A DNA stretch of 64,000 bases from Mangrovimonas sp. YM274 (lineage in GTDB: Bacteria > Bacteroidota > Bacteroidia > Flavobacteriales > Flavobacteriaceae). The stretch spans positions 3,467,501 through 3,531,500 of the forward strand of contig NZ_CP133091.1 in assembly GCF_030908385.1 (NCBI RefSeq), written 5' to 3'. A program made the position numbers and the translations under genes. Positions 37,053-47,720 of this stretch are shown here, in pieces (the first letter of the stretch is position 1; each line of letters begins with the position of its first letter). Below the pieces are notes generated by a model. That model saw only the letters and a list, made by a program, of their open reading frames with translations, was not told the DNA's origin and made no database searches.

Positions 37053-37466
37053 ATGATACAGATACGCTATAGCAAAAAGCTTCTTAACCACTATTTAAAT
37101 ATGGGGCTATTCTTTATTGGTTTAGGCACCATCCTTTTAATTATAAATTATGTTTGGCTCCCTGTGGCAACCTATTTATCCACTCTTGCCGTGCCAAATA
37201 TCCTTAACGGTATCGGACTCTTATTATTCCATAATTTTGCACGAAAAAAGCAATACATAAGCATTGCCAATGGGCAGCTTACCAAACATAGCCTGTTCCC
37301 AAAAACTATTGCTTTGGCCAACATAAGAGCTATTAGCGAGACGGCAGGTATCTATACCATTGTCTGCACCCAAGGCAAAATGAGTATCAATAGTAAGCTT
37401 ATGGATCCAGACTCCCGCCTTACTTTGTGTAAGGAATTAGAGAAGCTTAAAGCTGTTACTTTATAA
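37053..37466 (+). CDS. Bacterial PH-like membrane protein
   Basis: 137-residue protein with two helices (about residues 17-33 and 43-61) followed by a short PH-fold-like beta region (about 68-125) with the patterns YISIANGQLTKHSLF, TIALANIRAISET and IYTIVCTQGKMSINS. It resembles the GRAM-domain protein at 35860 in layout (two helices, then a PH-like domain) but not closely in sequence. Function unknown. Confidence 0.6.
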   Translation: MIQIRYSKKLLNHYLNMGLFFIGLGTILLIINYVWLPVATYLSTLAVPNILNGIGLLLFHNFARKKQYISIANGQLTKHSLFPKTIALANIRAISETAGIYTIVCTQGKMSINSKLMDPDSRLTLCKELEKLKAVTL

Positions 37467-37599
37467 AAAATATCTCACCCCACATACGCATCCTTACTAA
37501 TTTCTTGATATTTTTATAGAGCATATTAGTATAACAAAGCATTTTAAGCGTTTTCAACAATGCTCAACGGCATTGGCACAAGTCTCAAAACAGCAACAT

Positions 37600-38391
37600 A
37601 TGGCAGTAAACGAACGTTTCCCTCCTCGGGCTAAATATTGCTTATGCCCACCTTGGCTATGGTTGGCAGTACTGTTTTGTTGCTTGTTCGTAACGCCAAC
37701 ACTGCTGGCTCAAACTGAGGAACCTCCAGAGGAGGACACCTCTGACTTCACCCGACAGCTGTGGGTAGATTTCAGGCCCTATTGGAATATTGGCAACAAC
37801 CAACGCTTTACTTTGGAAGTTGGCTACCGTACTATTTGGCCCAATCATTGGCACCGATTTGTTACCCGACTACATTACCAATACACAGCAGACACCTTGC
37901 TATTTAAAGCCTTTAAACACAAAGAAACCCTATACGCAGGAGCTGGCCTATTTTTTCTAAGCTCCAAAAACGACATCAACTCTTTCGAAATACGCCCACA
38001 CCAAGGCTACACCTTTGCCTTTAATTGGGCTCCTCGCTTTGAATTTGCCCAGTCCCTTCAGCTCGAAGAACGCTTTATGTTTACAGAATTAGATGACGAC
38101 GATGTGTTTGGGATGCGTTTACGCTACAAGGTAAAGGGCACCATCGGCTTGGAAGGCGTGGGCTTTGGAGAGGAACAGGGTTTTTATGTTCCCTTGGAAA
38201 TAGAATTTTTCTTCAATTTGATAAAGTCTACCCAATTCAACGATGTCATTCGTTTTACCCCAGGCCTAGGATACAAAATCAATAAAGGGTTTAAAATTGA
38301 AGCCAATGTCGCCTACCATTACACCAAATACGAAGTCTATGAGCGCACCAACGATATCGTTTTTAGACTGAAGGTGTTTAAGAAGTTTTAA
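37600..38391 (+). CDS. DUF2490-family outer-membrane protein
   Basis: 263-residue protein with an unusually long basic N-region before the signal helix (LWLAVLFCCLFVTPTLLAQ). A beta-barrel pattern typical of DUF2490 follows: RQLWVDFRPYWNIGNNQRFTL and VTRLHYQYT early, RFTPGLGYKI and VFRLKVFKKF at the end. A TTG at 37573 is in frame, but ATG 37600 is the more natural start. DUF2490 proteins are outer-membrane barrels of unknown function. The SpoU gene begins 47 bases later. Confidence 0.75.
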   Translation: MAVNERFPPRAKYCLCPPWLWLAVLFCCLFVTPTLLAQTEEPPEEDTSDFTRQLWVDFRPYWNIGNNQRFTLEVGYRTIWPNHWHRFVTRLHYQYTADTLLFKAFKHKETLYAGAGLFFLSSKNDINSFEIRPHQGYTFAFNWAPRFEFAQSLQLEERFMFTELDDDDVFGMRLRYKVKGTIGLEGVGFGEEQGFYVPLEIEFFFNLIKSTQFNDVIRFTPGLGYKINKGFKIEANVAYHYTKYEVYERTNDIVFRLKVFKKF

Positions 38392-38438
38392 TTTGTAATA
38401 CCTTGGCATAAATTGTACACCATAACCTAGAACAACCT

Positions 38439-38951
38439 GTGAGCACACCACAACTTATTGCCGTTTTGGAAAACCCCAACTATATCATGAACATTGGCAC
38501 CGTGATAAGAAACGTCAATGCCCTTGGGGTAGACAAGCTTTACGTTATTGACGGCCTTAACCGTCTTGAAAGCGATTTGGAACAACTGCGCCAACGCAAA
38601 TCTATTTTAAAGCATTCCAAAGGCGCCGTAAAATATACCCATGTACAACGCTTTGACACTTCTATAGAATGTTTGGACCTTTTAGAACAACAGGGATTTT
38701 GTAATGTGGCTACCTCGCCACATAGTCACGGAGTGCAACACTACCATCTTCCAGAAAGCCCTTTAACCCAACCCCTATTGGCTATTTGGTTTGGCGATGA
38801 GGCCAATGGCCTAAGTGATACCATCCTGCAACGCTGCCAATTTTGTATTAGCATTGATATGATGGGCAATGTAGAAAGTTTGAACTTGGCTACTGCTACT
38901 GGCATTGTGCTTTACGAAGCCCTTAGGCAACGCCACCAACTGAAATCTTAA
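38439..38951 (+). CDS. SpoU/TrmH-family RNA 2'-O-methyltransferase
   Basis: 170-residue SPOUT methyltransferase lacking an extra N-terminal RNA-binding domain, like the small tRNA-specific members. All three family motifs are visible: NIGTVIRNVNALGVDKLYVID (motif 1), IWFGDEANGLSD (motif 2) and MMGNVESLNLATATGIVLYE (motif 3), the last two forming the trefoil knot that binds S-adenosylmethionine. Begins with GTG. The target nucleotide, in tRNA or rRNA, cannot be told from sequence alone. Confidence 0.9.
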   Translation: MSTPQLIAVLENPNYIMNIGTVIRNVNALGVDKLYVIDGLNRLESDLEQLRQRKSILKHSKGAVKYTHVQRFDTSIECLDLLEQQGFCNVATSPHSHGVQHYHLPESPLTQPLLAIWFGDEANGLSDTILQRCQFCISIDMMGNVESLNLATATGIVLYEALRQRHQLKS

Positions 38952-39168
38952 ATTGTTTAGGAAACACCAAAATAATATAATTTTGGATTGGTTGGATAAT
39001 AGCCTCTACTTTGGTATTACATCTGCAAATCTCGCAACACTTAAAATTCTAGGCCATGGCAACATCTATAAAAAAGCGACTAAGTTCAAAAGCATTTTTT
39101 GGGAACACGTTTTCAAACTTTACAATATTTACTAACAAGGCAAGCCTCGTGCTATTTACCCCCTAGAA

Positions 39169-39197
39169 TAAAAAAAGGCCAACCCTAAGGTCAACCT
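39169..39197 (-). terminator. Terminator of katG
   Basis: On the minus strand: AGGTTGACC (39197-39189), loop TTAG, GGTTGGCCT (39184-39176), pairing over 9 positions with three G-U pairs, followed by a run of seven T. It lies 26 bases past the katG stop. Confidence 0.65.
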
Positions 39198-39222
39198 CTT
39201 TCATTCTAATTAAAGGAACTAT

Positions 39223-41511
<2,289 letters not shown>

Positions 41512-41749
41512 TTAATGAGATTTATGTTGCAAGAATACTTCATATAACGATGGGTAAAACTATAAATGATATCAATAGTTTTTATTTTATCATCATTAAA
41601 ATCAATACATGTTTATCATATTAAATAAGAACCTTAGCCCTCTACACTTAGAAAGTCCCTAAAAAAACCGCCTCAATACGAAATGCCTTCTTATTGCAAA
41701 AAAAGATTAGTTTTACAACCATCATGATTTTAAAACACATAAGTTATTT

Positions 41750-43579
41750 ATGAAAACGTTACGATTAACCCTTGCTTCCCTGGCCATGATAAGCCTTACA
41801 GGCTGTGGAGAAGACAAAGCGCAAAAAGATAAAACGGAGTTCACAGTAGACCTCATTAAAGAGAATTCAGATAAAGCCAATGCCTTTTTTGATAAAAGTT
41901 TCGATCTTGGCCTTGATCGCTCCCCAATGGAACAAAGTTATTTGGGCATAAAAAAAGACTACGACAAATGGGATGATATTTCTCCAGAACATTTGGATGA
42001 ATCTCTGGAAATTGCCAAAACAGAATTGCAATACTCCAAAGATTCCATTGATCCCAAAACTTTGGATGCCCAAACAAAACTGAGCTATAAACTATTTGTT
42101 GAAGGCTTAGAGCATAACATTGCAGATTACAAATGGCGTTTTTACAACTATCCTGTCAACCAAATGCATGGGATGCACTCAGAAATACCCTCATTCTTAA
42201 TCAACATTCACACAGTAGCGGATTCCAGTGATGCGGTTGCCTACATTTCTAGACTGAAAGGGGTTGAACCGCTATTTGACCAATTGATTAAGAATTTGGA
42301 AATTCGCGAAACCGAGGGCATTGTAACTCCAAAATTTGTATTCCCAAGAGTCATTGAAGACTGCAAAAACATTATTAAAGGAGCGCCTTTTGATGCTGGT
42401 TCGCCCTCTACCCTTCTTAATGATTTTGAAACCAAAGTAAATGCCTTGACCATTGCCGACACCAGTAAAGCAGCCTTGATCAAAGATGCAGAAGAGGCTT
42501 TAAAAACAAACGTAAAACCTGGCTATGACAAACTCATCGCATTTTTGGAATCCCAAGCTACCAGAGCCACTACAGATGACGGTTGTTGGAAATTCCCTAA
42601 TGGTGCTGAATTTTACCAAAACCGTTTACAGCGCATCACTACAACCAACCTAACTGCAGAGCAAATCCATGAAATAGGCTTGAAAGAGGTGGCTCGCATT
42701 CATGAGGAGATGAAAGAAATCATGAAAGAAGTAAACTTTGAAGGCATCCTTCAGGACTTCTTCAAATTTTTGAAAGAAGACGAGCAGTTTTACTATCCAA
42801 ATAACGAAGAAGGTAAAGCGGAATATATAGCTAAAGCAACCGAAATCATCAACACCATGCGCGGACGTTTGGATGATATCTTTATTACCAAACCTAAAGC
42901 TGAAATCCAAGTAAAACGTGTAGAAGCCTTCCGTGAAAACTCCGCCGGAAAAGCTTTTTACAATTCTGGAACCCCAGACGGGTCACGTCCTGGAACTTAC
43001 TATGCCAATCTGGCCAACACCAAAAACATGCCTAAATTTGAAATGGAGGCCTTGGCGTATCACGAAGGTATTCCTGGTCACCATATGGACAGAAGCATTG
43101 CTCAAGAGCTAACCGGGATTCCTAAATTCAGAAAATTTGGAAGCTACACCGCTTATGTTGAAGGTTGGGGACTTTACAGTGAATTCATCCCGAAGGAAAT
43201 GGGCTTCTATGAAGATCCTTACTCTAACTATGGGCGTTTGGCCATGGAACTTTGGAGAGCCTGCCGCCTAGTTGTCGATACGGGAATCCATGCAAAAAAA
43301 TGGACTAGACAAGAAGGTATCGATTATTATATGACCAATACTTCTGGTAGTGACCGCGAATGTGTGCGCATGGTAGAGCGCCATATTGTGATGCCAGGAC
43401 AGGCTACAGCCTACAAAATAGGCATGCTCAAGATTTTGGAATTGCGCAAGATGGCCAAGGAAAAATTAGGAGATAAGTTCGACCTTAGGGAATTCCATGA
43501 AGTGGTATTGACCAATGGGGCCGTTCCTTTAAGCGTGTTGGAAGATTTGGTTAACGAATGGATTGCCTCCAAAGAATAA
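41750..43579 (+). CDS. DUF885-family metallopeptidase lipoprotein
   Basis: 609-residue lipoprotein with signal peptide ending LTGC and an acidic residue soon after the Cys. The DUF885 domain fills about residues 45-605. The likely zinc site is HEGIPGHH (residues 438-445), a form of the HExxH motif shared by this family, with a downstream Glu in the YVEGWGLYSE segment. These proteins are thought to be zinc peptidases in the envelope; substrate unknown. It is single-gene, ending in a bidirectional terminator. Confidence 0.88.
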   Translation: MKTLRLTLASLAMISLTGCGEDKAQKDKTEFTVDLIKENSDKANAFFDKSFDLGLDRSPMEQSYLGIKKDYDKWDDISPEHLDESLEIAKTELQYSKDSIDPKTLDAQTKLSYKLFVEGLEHNIADYKWRFYNYPVNQMHGMHSEIPSFLINIHTVADSSDAVAYISRLKGVEPLFDQLIKNLEIRETEGIVTPKFVFPRVIEDCKNIIKGAPFDAGSPSTLLNDFETKVNALTIADTSKAALIKDAEEALKTNVKPGYDKLIAFLESQATRATTDDGCWKFPNGAEFYQNRLQRITTTNLTAEQIHEIGLKEVARIHEEMKEIMKEVNFEGILQDFFKFLKEDEQFYYPNNEEGKAEYIAKATEIINTMRGRLDDIFITKPKAEIQVKRVEAFRENSAGKAFYNSGTPDGSRPGTYYANLANTKNMPKFEMEALAYHEGIPGHHMDRSIAQELTGIPKFRKFGSYTAYVEGWGLYSEFIPKEMGFYEDPYSNYGRLAMELWRACRLVVDTGIHAKKWTRQEGIDYYMTNTSGSDRECVRMVERHIVMPGQATAYKIGMLKILELRKMAKEKLGDKFDLREFHEVVLTNGAVPLSVLEDLVNEWIASKE

Positions 43580-43603
43580 TCAAAAAATAATAATCCTAGA
43601 TAA

Positions 43604-43633
43604 AAAAGCCGAGATGTAATTGTCTCGGCTTTT
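43604..43633. terminator. Bidirectional terminator
   Basis: Stem AAAAGCCGAGA (43604-43614) / TCTCGGCTTTT (43623-43633) with loop TGTAATTG. A and T runs flank it, and it sits between two convergent genes. Confidence 0.85.
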
Positions 43634-43639
43634 GTATTT

Positions 43640-44236
43640 TTATTCCTCTTTTAAGGCTTTCAAAACGGCTAGCAATAAGGGTGTACTTAACCGCACTTTA
43701 TAATTAGGATTGATATATTCAAACAGAATATCGCCGGAAGTATTCAACACGAAAACTGAAGGCACAGGCAAAATATTTGTAGCTTCCAATTTGGTTTTAT
43801 TGGCGATGTACATTTTTGTCATGTCAGGAGTTTCAAAACCAATACCAAGCTCCTGTATTAATTTGGCCTCAGGATCGGCATACACTTGGTAATTCATGGC
43901 ATGCGTAAAAACTGTCGGCTTCAAATATTTGAAATGATCTGGGCTTATTGCAATTATTTGGTAACCCAAATCCAAAATTTCTTGTTCTGCCTCAGCCAAA
44001 GCCCCCAGCTGAGTATTACAATAAGGACACCAGCCCCCTCTATAAAACACCAAAACCGTTGGCTTTTCCTTTATCAAATTTTGCAAAGACACTTCATCTC
44101 CATTAAGATCCAAAACCTTGGCTTTTGGAATGGTTTCTCCAACAAGTAAAGGACTAACATCTTCGGCTTTTTTCGGAATTTGTGACTGAACCATTAAGGT
44201 AAAACAGCAAAATAGAACGAGTAATTTGGAAGTCAT
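43640..44236 (-). CDS. Exported peroxiredoxin-like (AhpC/TSA) protein
   Basis: 198-residue protein with a signal peptide ending MVQSQ and a thioredoxin-fold AhpC/TSA domain. The active-site stretch FYRGGWCPYCNTQLG holds a CxxC pair (about residues 73-76), placing it with the thiol-peroxidase-like group rather than typical two-Cys peroxiredoxins. Likely reduces peroxides or disulfides in the periplasm. It is not in an operon with katG, but the two lie within 5 kb. Confidence 0.85.
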   Translation of the reverse strand: MTSKLLVLFCCFTLMVQSQIPKKAEDVSPLLVGETIPKAKVLDLNGDEVSLQNLIKEKPTVLVFYRGGWCPYCNTQLGALAEAEQEILDLGYQIIAISPDHFKYLKPTVFTHAMNYQVYADPEAKLIQELGIGFETPDMTKMYIANKTKLEATNILPVPSVFVLNTSGDILFEYINPNYKVRLSTPLLLAVLKALKEE

Positions 44237-44339
44237 GTGTTATTTCAATTTGGTTTATAGGTGTATTATTACAATTTCTTTCTTTGGTCTTGGCAATGAC
44301 CTACGCCTTACATTTAGCAACAATTTAGCTATTTAATTG

Positions 44340-44370
44340 TTTGAAATTCGTGGTATAATGGATATTTTTG
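44340..44370 (+). promoter_or_regulatory. Consensus promoter for purine nucleoside phosphorylase
   Basis: TTTG (44340-44343), exactly 19 bases, then TATTTTTG (44363-44370). This matches the Bacteroidota TTTG-N19-TAnnTTTG promoter. It overlaps the in-frame TTG at 44368, which argues that translation starts at ATG 44392. Confidence 0.75.
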
Positions 44371-44391
44371 AAAGTAATAAACGTACTGCAC

Positions 44392-45204
44392 ATGATTAAC
44401 TACATCACGGAAACCGTTGAGTATTTAAAGGAAAAAGGATTTGACGCTCCTGAAGTGGGCATCATCTTAGGGACTGGCTTGGGCGCCTTAGTTGACGATG
44501 TCACTATTTTAAAGGAAGTGAGCTATAACCACATCCCAAATTTCCCCACAGCTACGGTTGAATTCCATAAAGGAAAATTGATTTATGGAGAATTGGAAGG
44601 CAAAAAGGTAGTGATCATGCAGGGGCGTTTTCACTTTTACGAAGGCTATTCGCTACAGGACGTTACATACCCTGTACGCATCATGGAAAAATTGGGCATC
44701 CACACCCTTTTAGTTTCTAATGCTTCTGGTGCCATTAACCTTGAATTTAAGAAAGGGGAATTGATGCTTATCACTGACCACATTAACTTGTTGGGCAATT
44801 CTCCATTGGCTTTTAAAGGAGTGTCTCAATTAGGAGAACGTTTCGCCGATATGAGCCAACCCTATGATGACCAATTGAACAATACGCTTAGAGCGTTGGC
44901 ACAACAACATCACATTAAATTGAATGAAGGTGTTTATGCCAGTGTATTGGGGCCACAGTTAGAGACCAAAGCCGAATACCGCATGTTAAAGATTTTAGGG
45001 GCCGATGCGGTTGGAATGAGTACCGTACCAGAAATTATCGTGGCCAACCATTTAAAATTACGTGCCGTGGCCATTTCTGTCTTGACCGACGAGGGGGATC
45101 CGGACAATCTACAGCCTGTGAATATTGATGATATTATTGCCACAGCGGCATTGGCCGAACCCAATTTAATTGTACTCACAAAAGCTTTTATTGCTTCACT
45201 TTAG
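44392..45204 (+). CDS. Purine nucleoside phosphorylase
   Basis: 270-residue trimeric-type enzyme that splits purine nucleosides with phosphate in nucleotide salvage. Motifs visible are GIILGTGLGALVDD (phosphate loop), the conserved FHKGKLIYGEL and GRFHFYEGY segments, VSNASGAINLEFKKGEL and GADAVGMSTVPEIIVANH (purine and phosphate site). The longer open frame from TTG 44368 overlaps the promoter and is rejected. An alpha/beta hydrolase gene follows after 10 bases and is probably co-transcribed. Confidence 0.93.
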   Translation: MINYITETVEYLKEKGFDAPEVGIILGTGLGALVDDVTILKEVSYNHIPNFPTATVEFHKGKLIYGELEGKKVVIMQGRFHFYEGYSLQDVTYPVRIMEKLGIHTLLVSNASGAINLEFKKGELMLITDHINLLGNSPLAFKGVSQLGERFADMSQPYDDQLNNTLRALAQQHHIKLNEGVYASVLGPQLETKAEYRMLKILGADAVGMSTVPEIIVANHLKLRAVAISVLTDEGDPDNLQPVNIDDIIATAALAEPNLIVLTKAFIASL

Positions 45205-45214
45205 TTGACTTAAG

Positions 45215-46042
45215 TTGAAAATAAATCCGAAAAAAATACTTCGACGCACTGTTCGCGTCCTCTTAGGCTTGGGACTTCTGTACCTAGGCAGTTTGGCGTT
45301 CTTATATTTTAAGCAAGAACGTTTTTTCTTTAATCCGAAGCATTTAGACAAAACCTATGCCTTTACATTTAAACAGCCTTTTGAAGAACTGAATATTGAA
45401 GTAGAGGACAGCGTTCTTTTAAATGCCTTATTATTCAAAACCCCCAATCCCAAAGGAGTAATCCTATACTTGCATGGTAATGCGGGAGCCATCCATGATT
45501 GGGGCAAAAGGGCCCCTCTCTATTTAGGAAACGGTTACGATATCCTGTTTGTTGATTACAGAGGTTATGGAAAAAGTGACGGAGAATATTCCAACAGCAA
45601 CCAACTGTTTAACGACGTTCAAAAAGTATACAACTTTACCAAAACACGCTATGCAGAAAACCAAATTGTGGTACTAGGGTTTTCTTTAGGTTCTGGTCTT
45701 GCGGCATACCTCGCCGCTAACAACCATCCCAAAATGTTAATTCTTAATGCCCCCTATTACTCTTGGCAAACTTTAATAACAGAAGAAATTGCTCCTCCAG
45801 TACCAAAATTTTTATTGAAATATGATATCCCTACCTATGAGTTCATCAAGGACATCAAATGCCCTATTAAGATTTTCCATGGCACCAAAGATTTCTTGAT
45901 TAGAACAGAGACAAATTCAAAAAAGCTGAAAAACCTCAATCCTAACAATATAGAACTTACACTCATTGAAGACGCCTCACATAACAGCATCCATATTTCT
46001 AAACAGTATTACGACGCTTTGAAAAAAACTCTAGAGAATTAG
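45215..46042 (+). CDS. Membrane-anchored alpha/beta hydrolase
   Basis: 275-residue hydrolase with an N-terminal helix (about residues 13-31) and a Ser-His-Asp fold. The oxyanion segment is LYLHGNAGA, the nucleophile elbow is LGFSLGSG, the acid lies in FHGTKDFLI and the His in DASHNSIH. This matches the BEM46/YqkD-like group. Starts with TTG 10 bases after the phosphorylase. Its stop overlaps the stop of the convergent RMD1 gene by 12 bases. Substrate unknown. Confidence 0.85.
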   Translation: MKINPKKILRRTVRVLLGLGLLYLGSLAFLYFKQERFFFNPKHLDKTYAFTFKQPFEELNIEVEDSVLLNALLFKTPNPKGVILYLHGNAGAIHDWGKRAPLYLGNGYDILFVDYRGYGKSDGEYSNSNQLFNDVQKVYNFTKTRYAENQIVVLGFSLGSGLAAYLAANNHPKMLILNAPYYSWQTLITEEIAPPVPKFLLKYDIPTYEFIKDIKCPIKIFHGTKDFLIRTETNSKKLKNLNPNNIELTLIEDASHNSIHISKQYYDALKKTLEN

Positions 46043-46810
46043 TTTTGCAATAAACAAATCGACAACTTCAATAACAATCAAGATAATAATAATCCACTCC
46101 AACCGACTACTTTCATTATGATCCATGATATCTTTGAAAAGTTCGAGGTTTTCCTTAATGATTTCTATTCTATCATGAATTAGGTTATAACGATCCTTCA
46201 AATCAAATGATTGTTTCAGGTCGTAATTAAGCTTGTTGAGTTGTTGATTTTCCCATGTAATTTCTGGTGAATCGAAAATATAGAAGTTTTCAGAAATCTT
46301 GTTTTTAATGTTCAAGACCTTACCTATAAACCGTTTCAATTTATTACCCGAAATATCCAATTTTCCATTGGTCTCCAAATATTGAGTATGCTGATTGGTT
46401 TCCACCAGCAATTCTTCGGTGATTTCTGAATACCGGTTTAAAGCTACGGACTGGGAGGCATTGAGCATGACCAAACGTACCATTTCCTCATTGATTTCAG
46501 GTAATATCACTTGCTCAAATTCTACTTTCAATGCTCCTGCTTGAATAACCACTGGCACCTCTTCGGAGATCTTTTCCTCCATAAAATCCCTGCAAAAGGG
46601 TTTAATGTAGCCAATAGTCATTTCAATCTCCTCAGTGCTCATATTAAAAAAGCTCACCATACCATATTGAAAAATATAGAAAAACTTCGCTTCAGCAACA
46701 CGATAGAACAATTCATCGCTGTCTGAAAACAACAGTTGCCAATCAAGCCTATTTCGACACTCCCTGGTTTGAATGGCAGCAGCTATTTGGTAGGCTATTA
46801 CGGTATACAT
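46031..46810 (-). CDS. RMD1/DUF155-family membrane protein
   Basis: 259-residue protein with the DUF155 domain of the RMD1/Sif2 family (FFYIFQYGMVSFFNMS-type core, about residues 45-215) and one C-terminal helix (about 238-255) as a tail anchor. Yeast members are mitochondrial; bacterial function is unknown. It follows the VOC-family gene by 2 bases, so they are co-transcribed. Overlaps the convergent hydrolase gene by 12 bases. Confidence 0.8.
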   Translation of the reverse strand: MYTVIAYQIAAAIQTRECRNRLDWQLLFSDSDELFYRVAEAKFFYIFQYGMVSFFNMSTEEIEMTIGYIKPFCRDFMEEKISEEVPVVIQAGALKVEFEQVILPEINEEMVRLVMLNASQSVALNRYSEITEELLVETNQHTQYLETNGKLDISGNKLKRFIGKVLNIKNKISENFYIFDSPEITWENQQLNKLNYDLKQSFDLKDRYNLIHDRIEIIKENLELFKDIMDHNESSRLEWIIIILIVIEVVDLFIAKLIL

Positions 46811-46812
46811 TG

Positions 46813-47223
46813 CTATTTAAAAATCTCCTCAGGATTTGTAAAACATTTAAACTCAACCGTATAGCCGTTAGGGTCCTTAATAAAAAACGATTGGTGCTCG
46901 CCAGTTTTTCCTAAAAGGAAATCGAGTTCTGATTGCAATAACCCATTCTTTTGATTCAATTTCTCAAATAAAACTTTCCACAACCTACGATCCAATATTA
47001 CCCCAAAATGAAACGAAGGGAGTACCTGCCCGCCAAAAGTGTAGTTTTTGAACTCAAAATTAAAAGGCCCACATTTAGTAAAGGTAATTTGATGTCCAAA
47101 CAAATCAATATCCACCCAATTTTGGGCAGAACGCCCTACTTTGGCATCCAGCATATTTGTATAAAATGCAGTAGTCTTAGCGATACTCAAACAGGGCAAT
47201 GAAAGGTGAAATTGTGTTTCCAT
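46813..47223 (-). CDS. VOC-superfamily (glyoxalase-like) protein
   Basis: 136-residue protein of the vicinal oxygen chelate fold, with two beta-alpha-beta-beta-beta modules: FHLSLPCLSIAKTTAFYTNMLDAKVGR at the start and SFFIKDPNGYTVEFKCF at the end. The final motif holds a metal-binding Glu. I chose ATG 47223; the open frame reaches 47259 but adds 12 unlikely residues. Substrate unknown; members include dioxygenases and isomerases. Co-transcribed with the RMD1 gene. Confidence 0.82.
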   Translation of the reverse strand: METQFHLSLPCLSIAKTTAFYTNMLDAKVGRSAQNWVDIDLFGHQITFTKCGPFNFEFKNYTFGGQVLPSFHFGVILDRRLWKVLFEKLNQKNGLLQSELDFLLGKTGEHQSFFIKDPNGYTVEFKCFTNPEEIFK

Positions 47224-47303
47224 ATACGTTGCTTTATATAAATTTAGCTTATTTACCAATACATATTACCGCGATAACAAAAAAATAAACTCAATTTCAC
47301 CCA

Positions 47304-47334
47304 CAAAAAAAGCCGCCCTTTTAGGCAGCTTTTC
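47304..47334 (-). terminator. Terminator of the polyamine operon
   Basis: Stem AGCCGCC (47311-47317) / GGCAGCT (47324-47330) with one C-A mismatch and a six-base loop. On the minus strand it ends in a run of seven T. It lies past the acidic small-protein gene. Confidence 0.65.
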
Positions 47335-47394
47335 CATTTGCTTTTACTGATATGGTTTAGAAAGACCTAGCCATCAATAAAGATATTATAATTC

Positions 47395-47718
47395 TTAATC
47401 CTCATCGTTATCGCCATCTTCTACAGGAAGTTCAGGTTCTTGAACTGCCTCTGGATCATTGCTATCGTAATCTTCATAATCGTCCTCATCGTAGTTTTCC
47501 ATAGTCACGGCAAGCTTGGTACTTACTTTAACCAAATACTTTGTATCCTCCGTTGACACTTCTACGCACTCCACCCATTCATTTTTGGCATTCTTAAAAG
47601 ATATGATTTGATCATCATCGTATCCATCAGGAAACTTTTCAACCAAAAGGGCCAAAATTTCAGGGGTTAGCTTTTTAAAATCTACTATTACACGTTTTCT
47701 GTTGTCTTTCTTATTCAT
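47395..47718 (-). CDS. Acidic small protein of the polyamine operon
   Basis: 107-residue protein with a basic start (MNKKDNRKR), a short folded-looking core (VDFKKLTPEILALLVEKFPDGYDDD) and a very acidic tail (about residues 74-107, mostly Asp and Glu). No known family is recognised. It starts 2 bases after the deoxyhypusine-synthase-like gene and ends at the operon terminator, so it is co-expressed. A link to polyamines through its acidic tail would be speculation. Confidence 0.75.
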   Translation of the reverse strand: MNKKDNRKRVIVDFKKLTPEILALLVEKFPDGYDDDQIISFKNAKNEWVECVEVSTEDTKYLVKVSTKLAVTMENYDEDDYEDYDSNDPEAVQEPELPVEDGDNDED

Positions 47719-47720
47719 AA

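Noticed and set aside
38953-39135. 60-codon plus-strand frame after the SpoU gene
   Set aside because: Starts with TTG 1 base after the previous stop, has no recognisable pattern and low-complexity AT-driven composition. It is probably chance.
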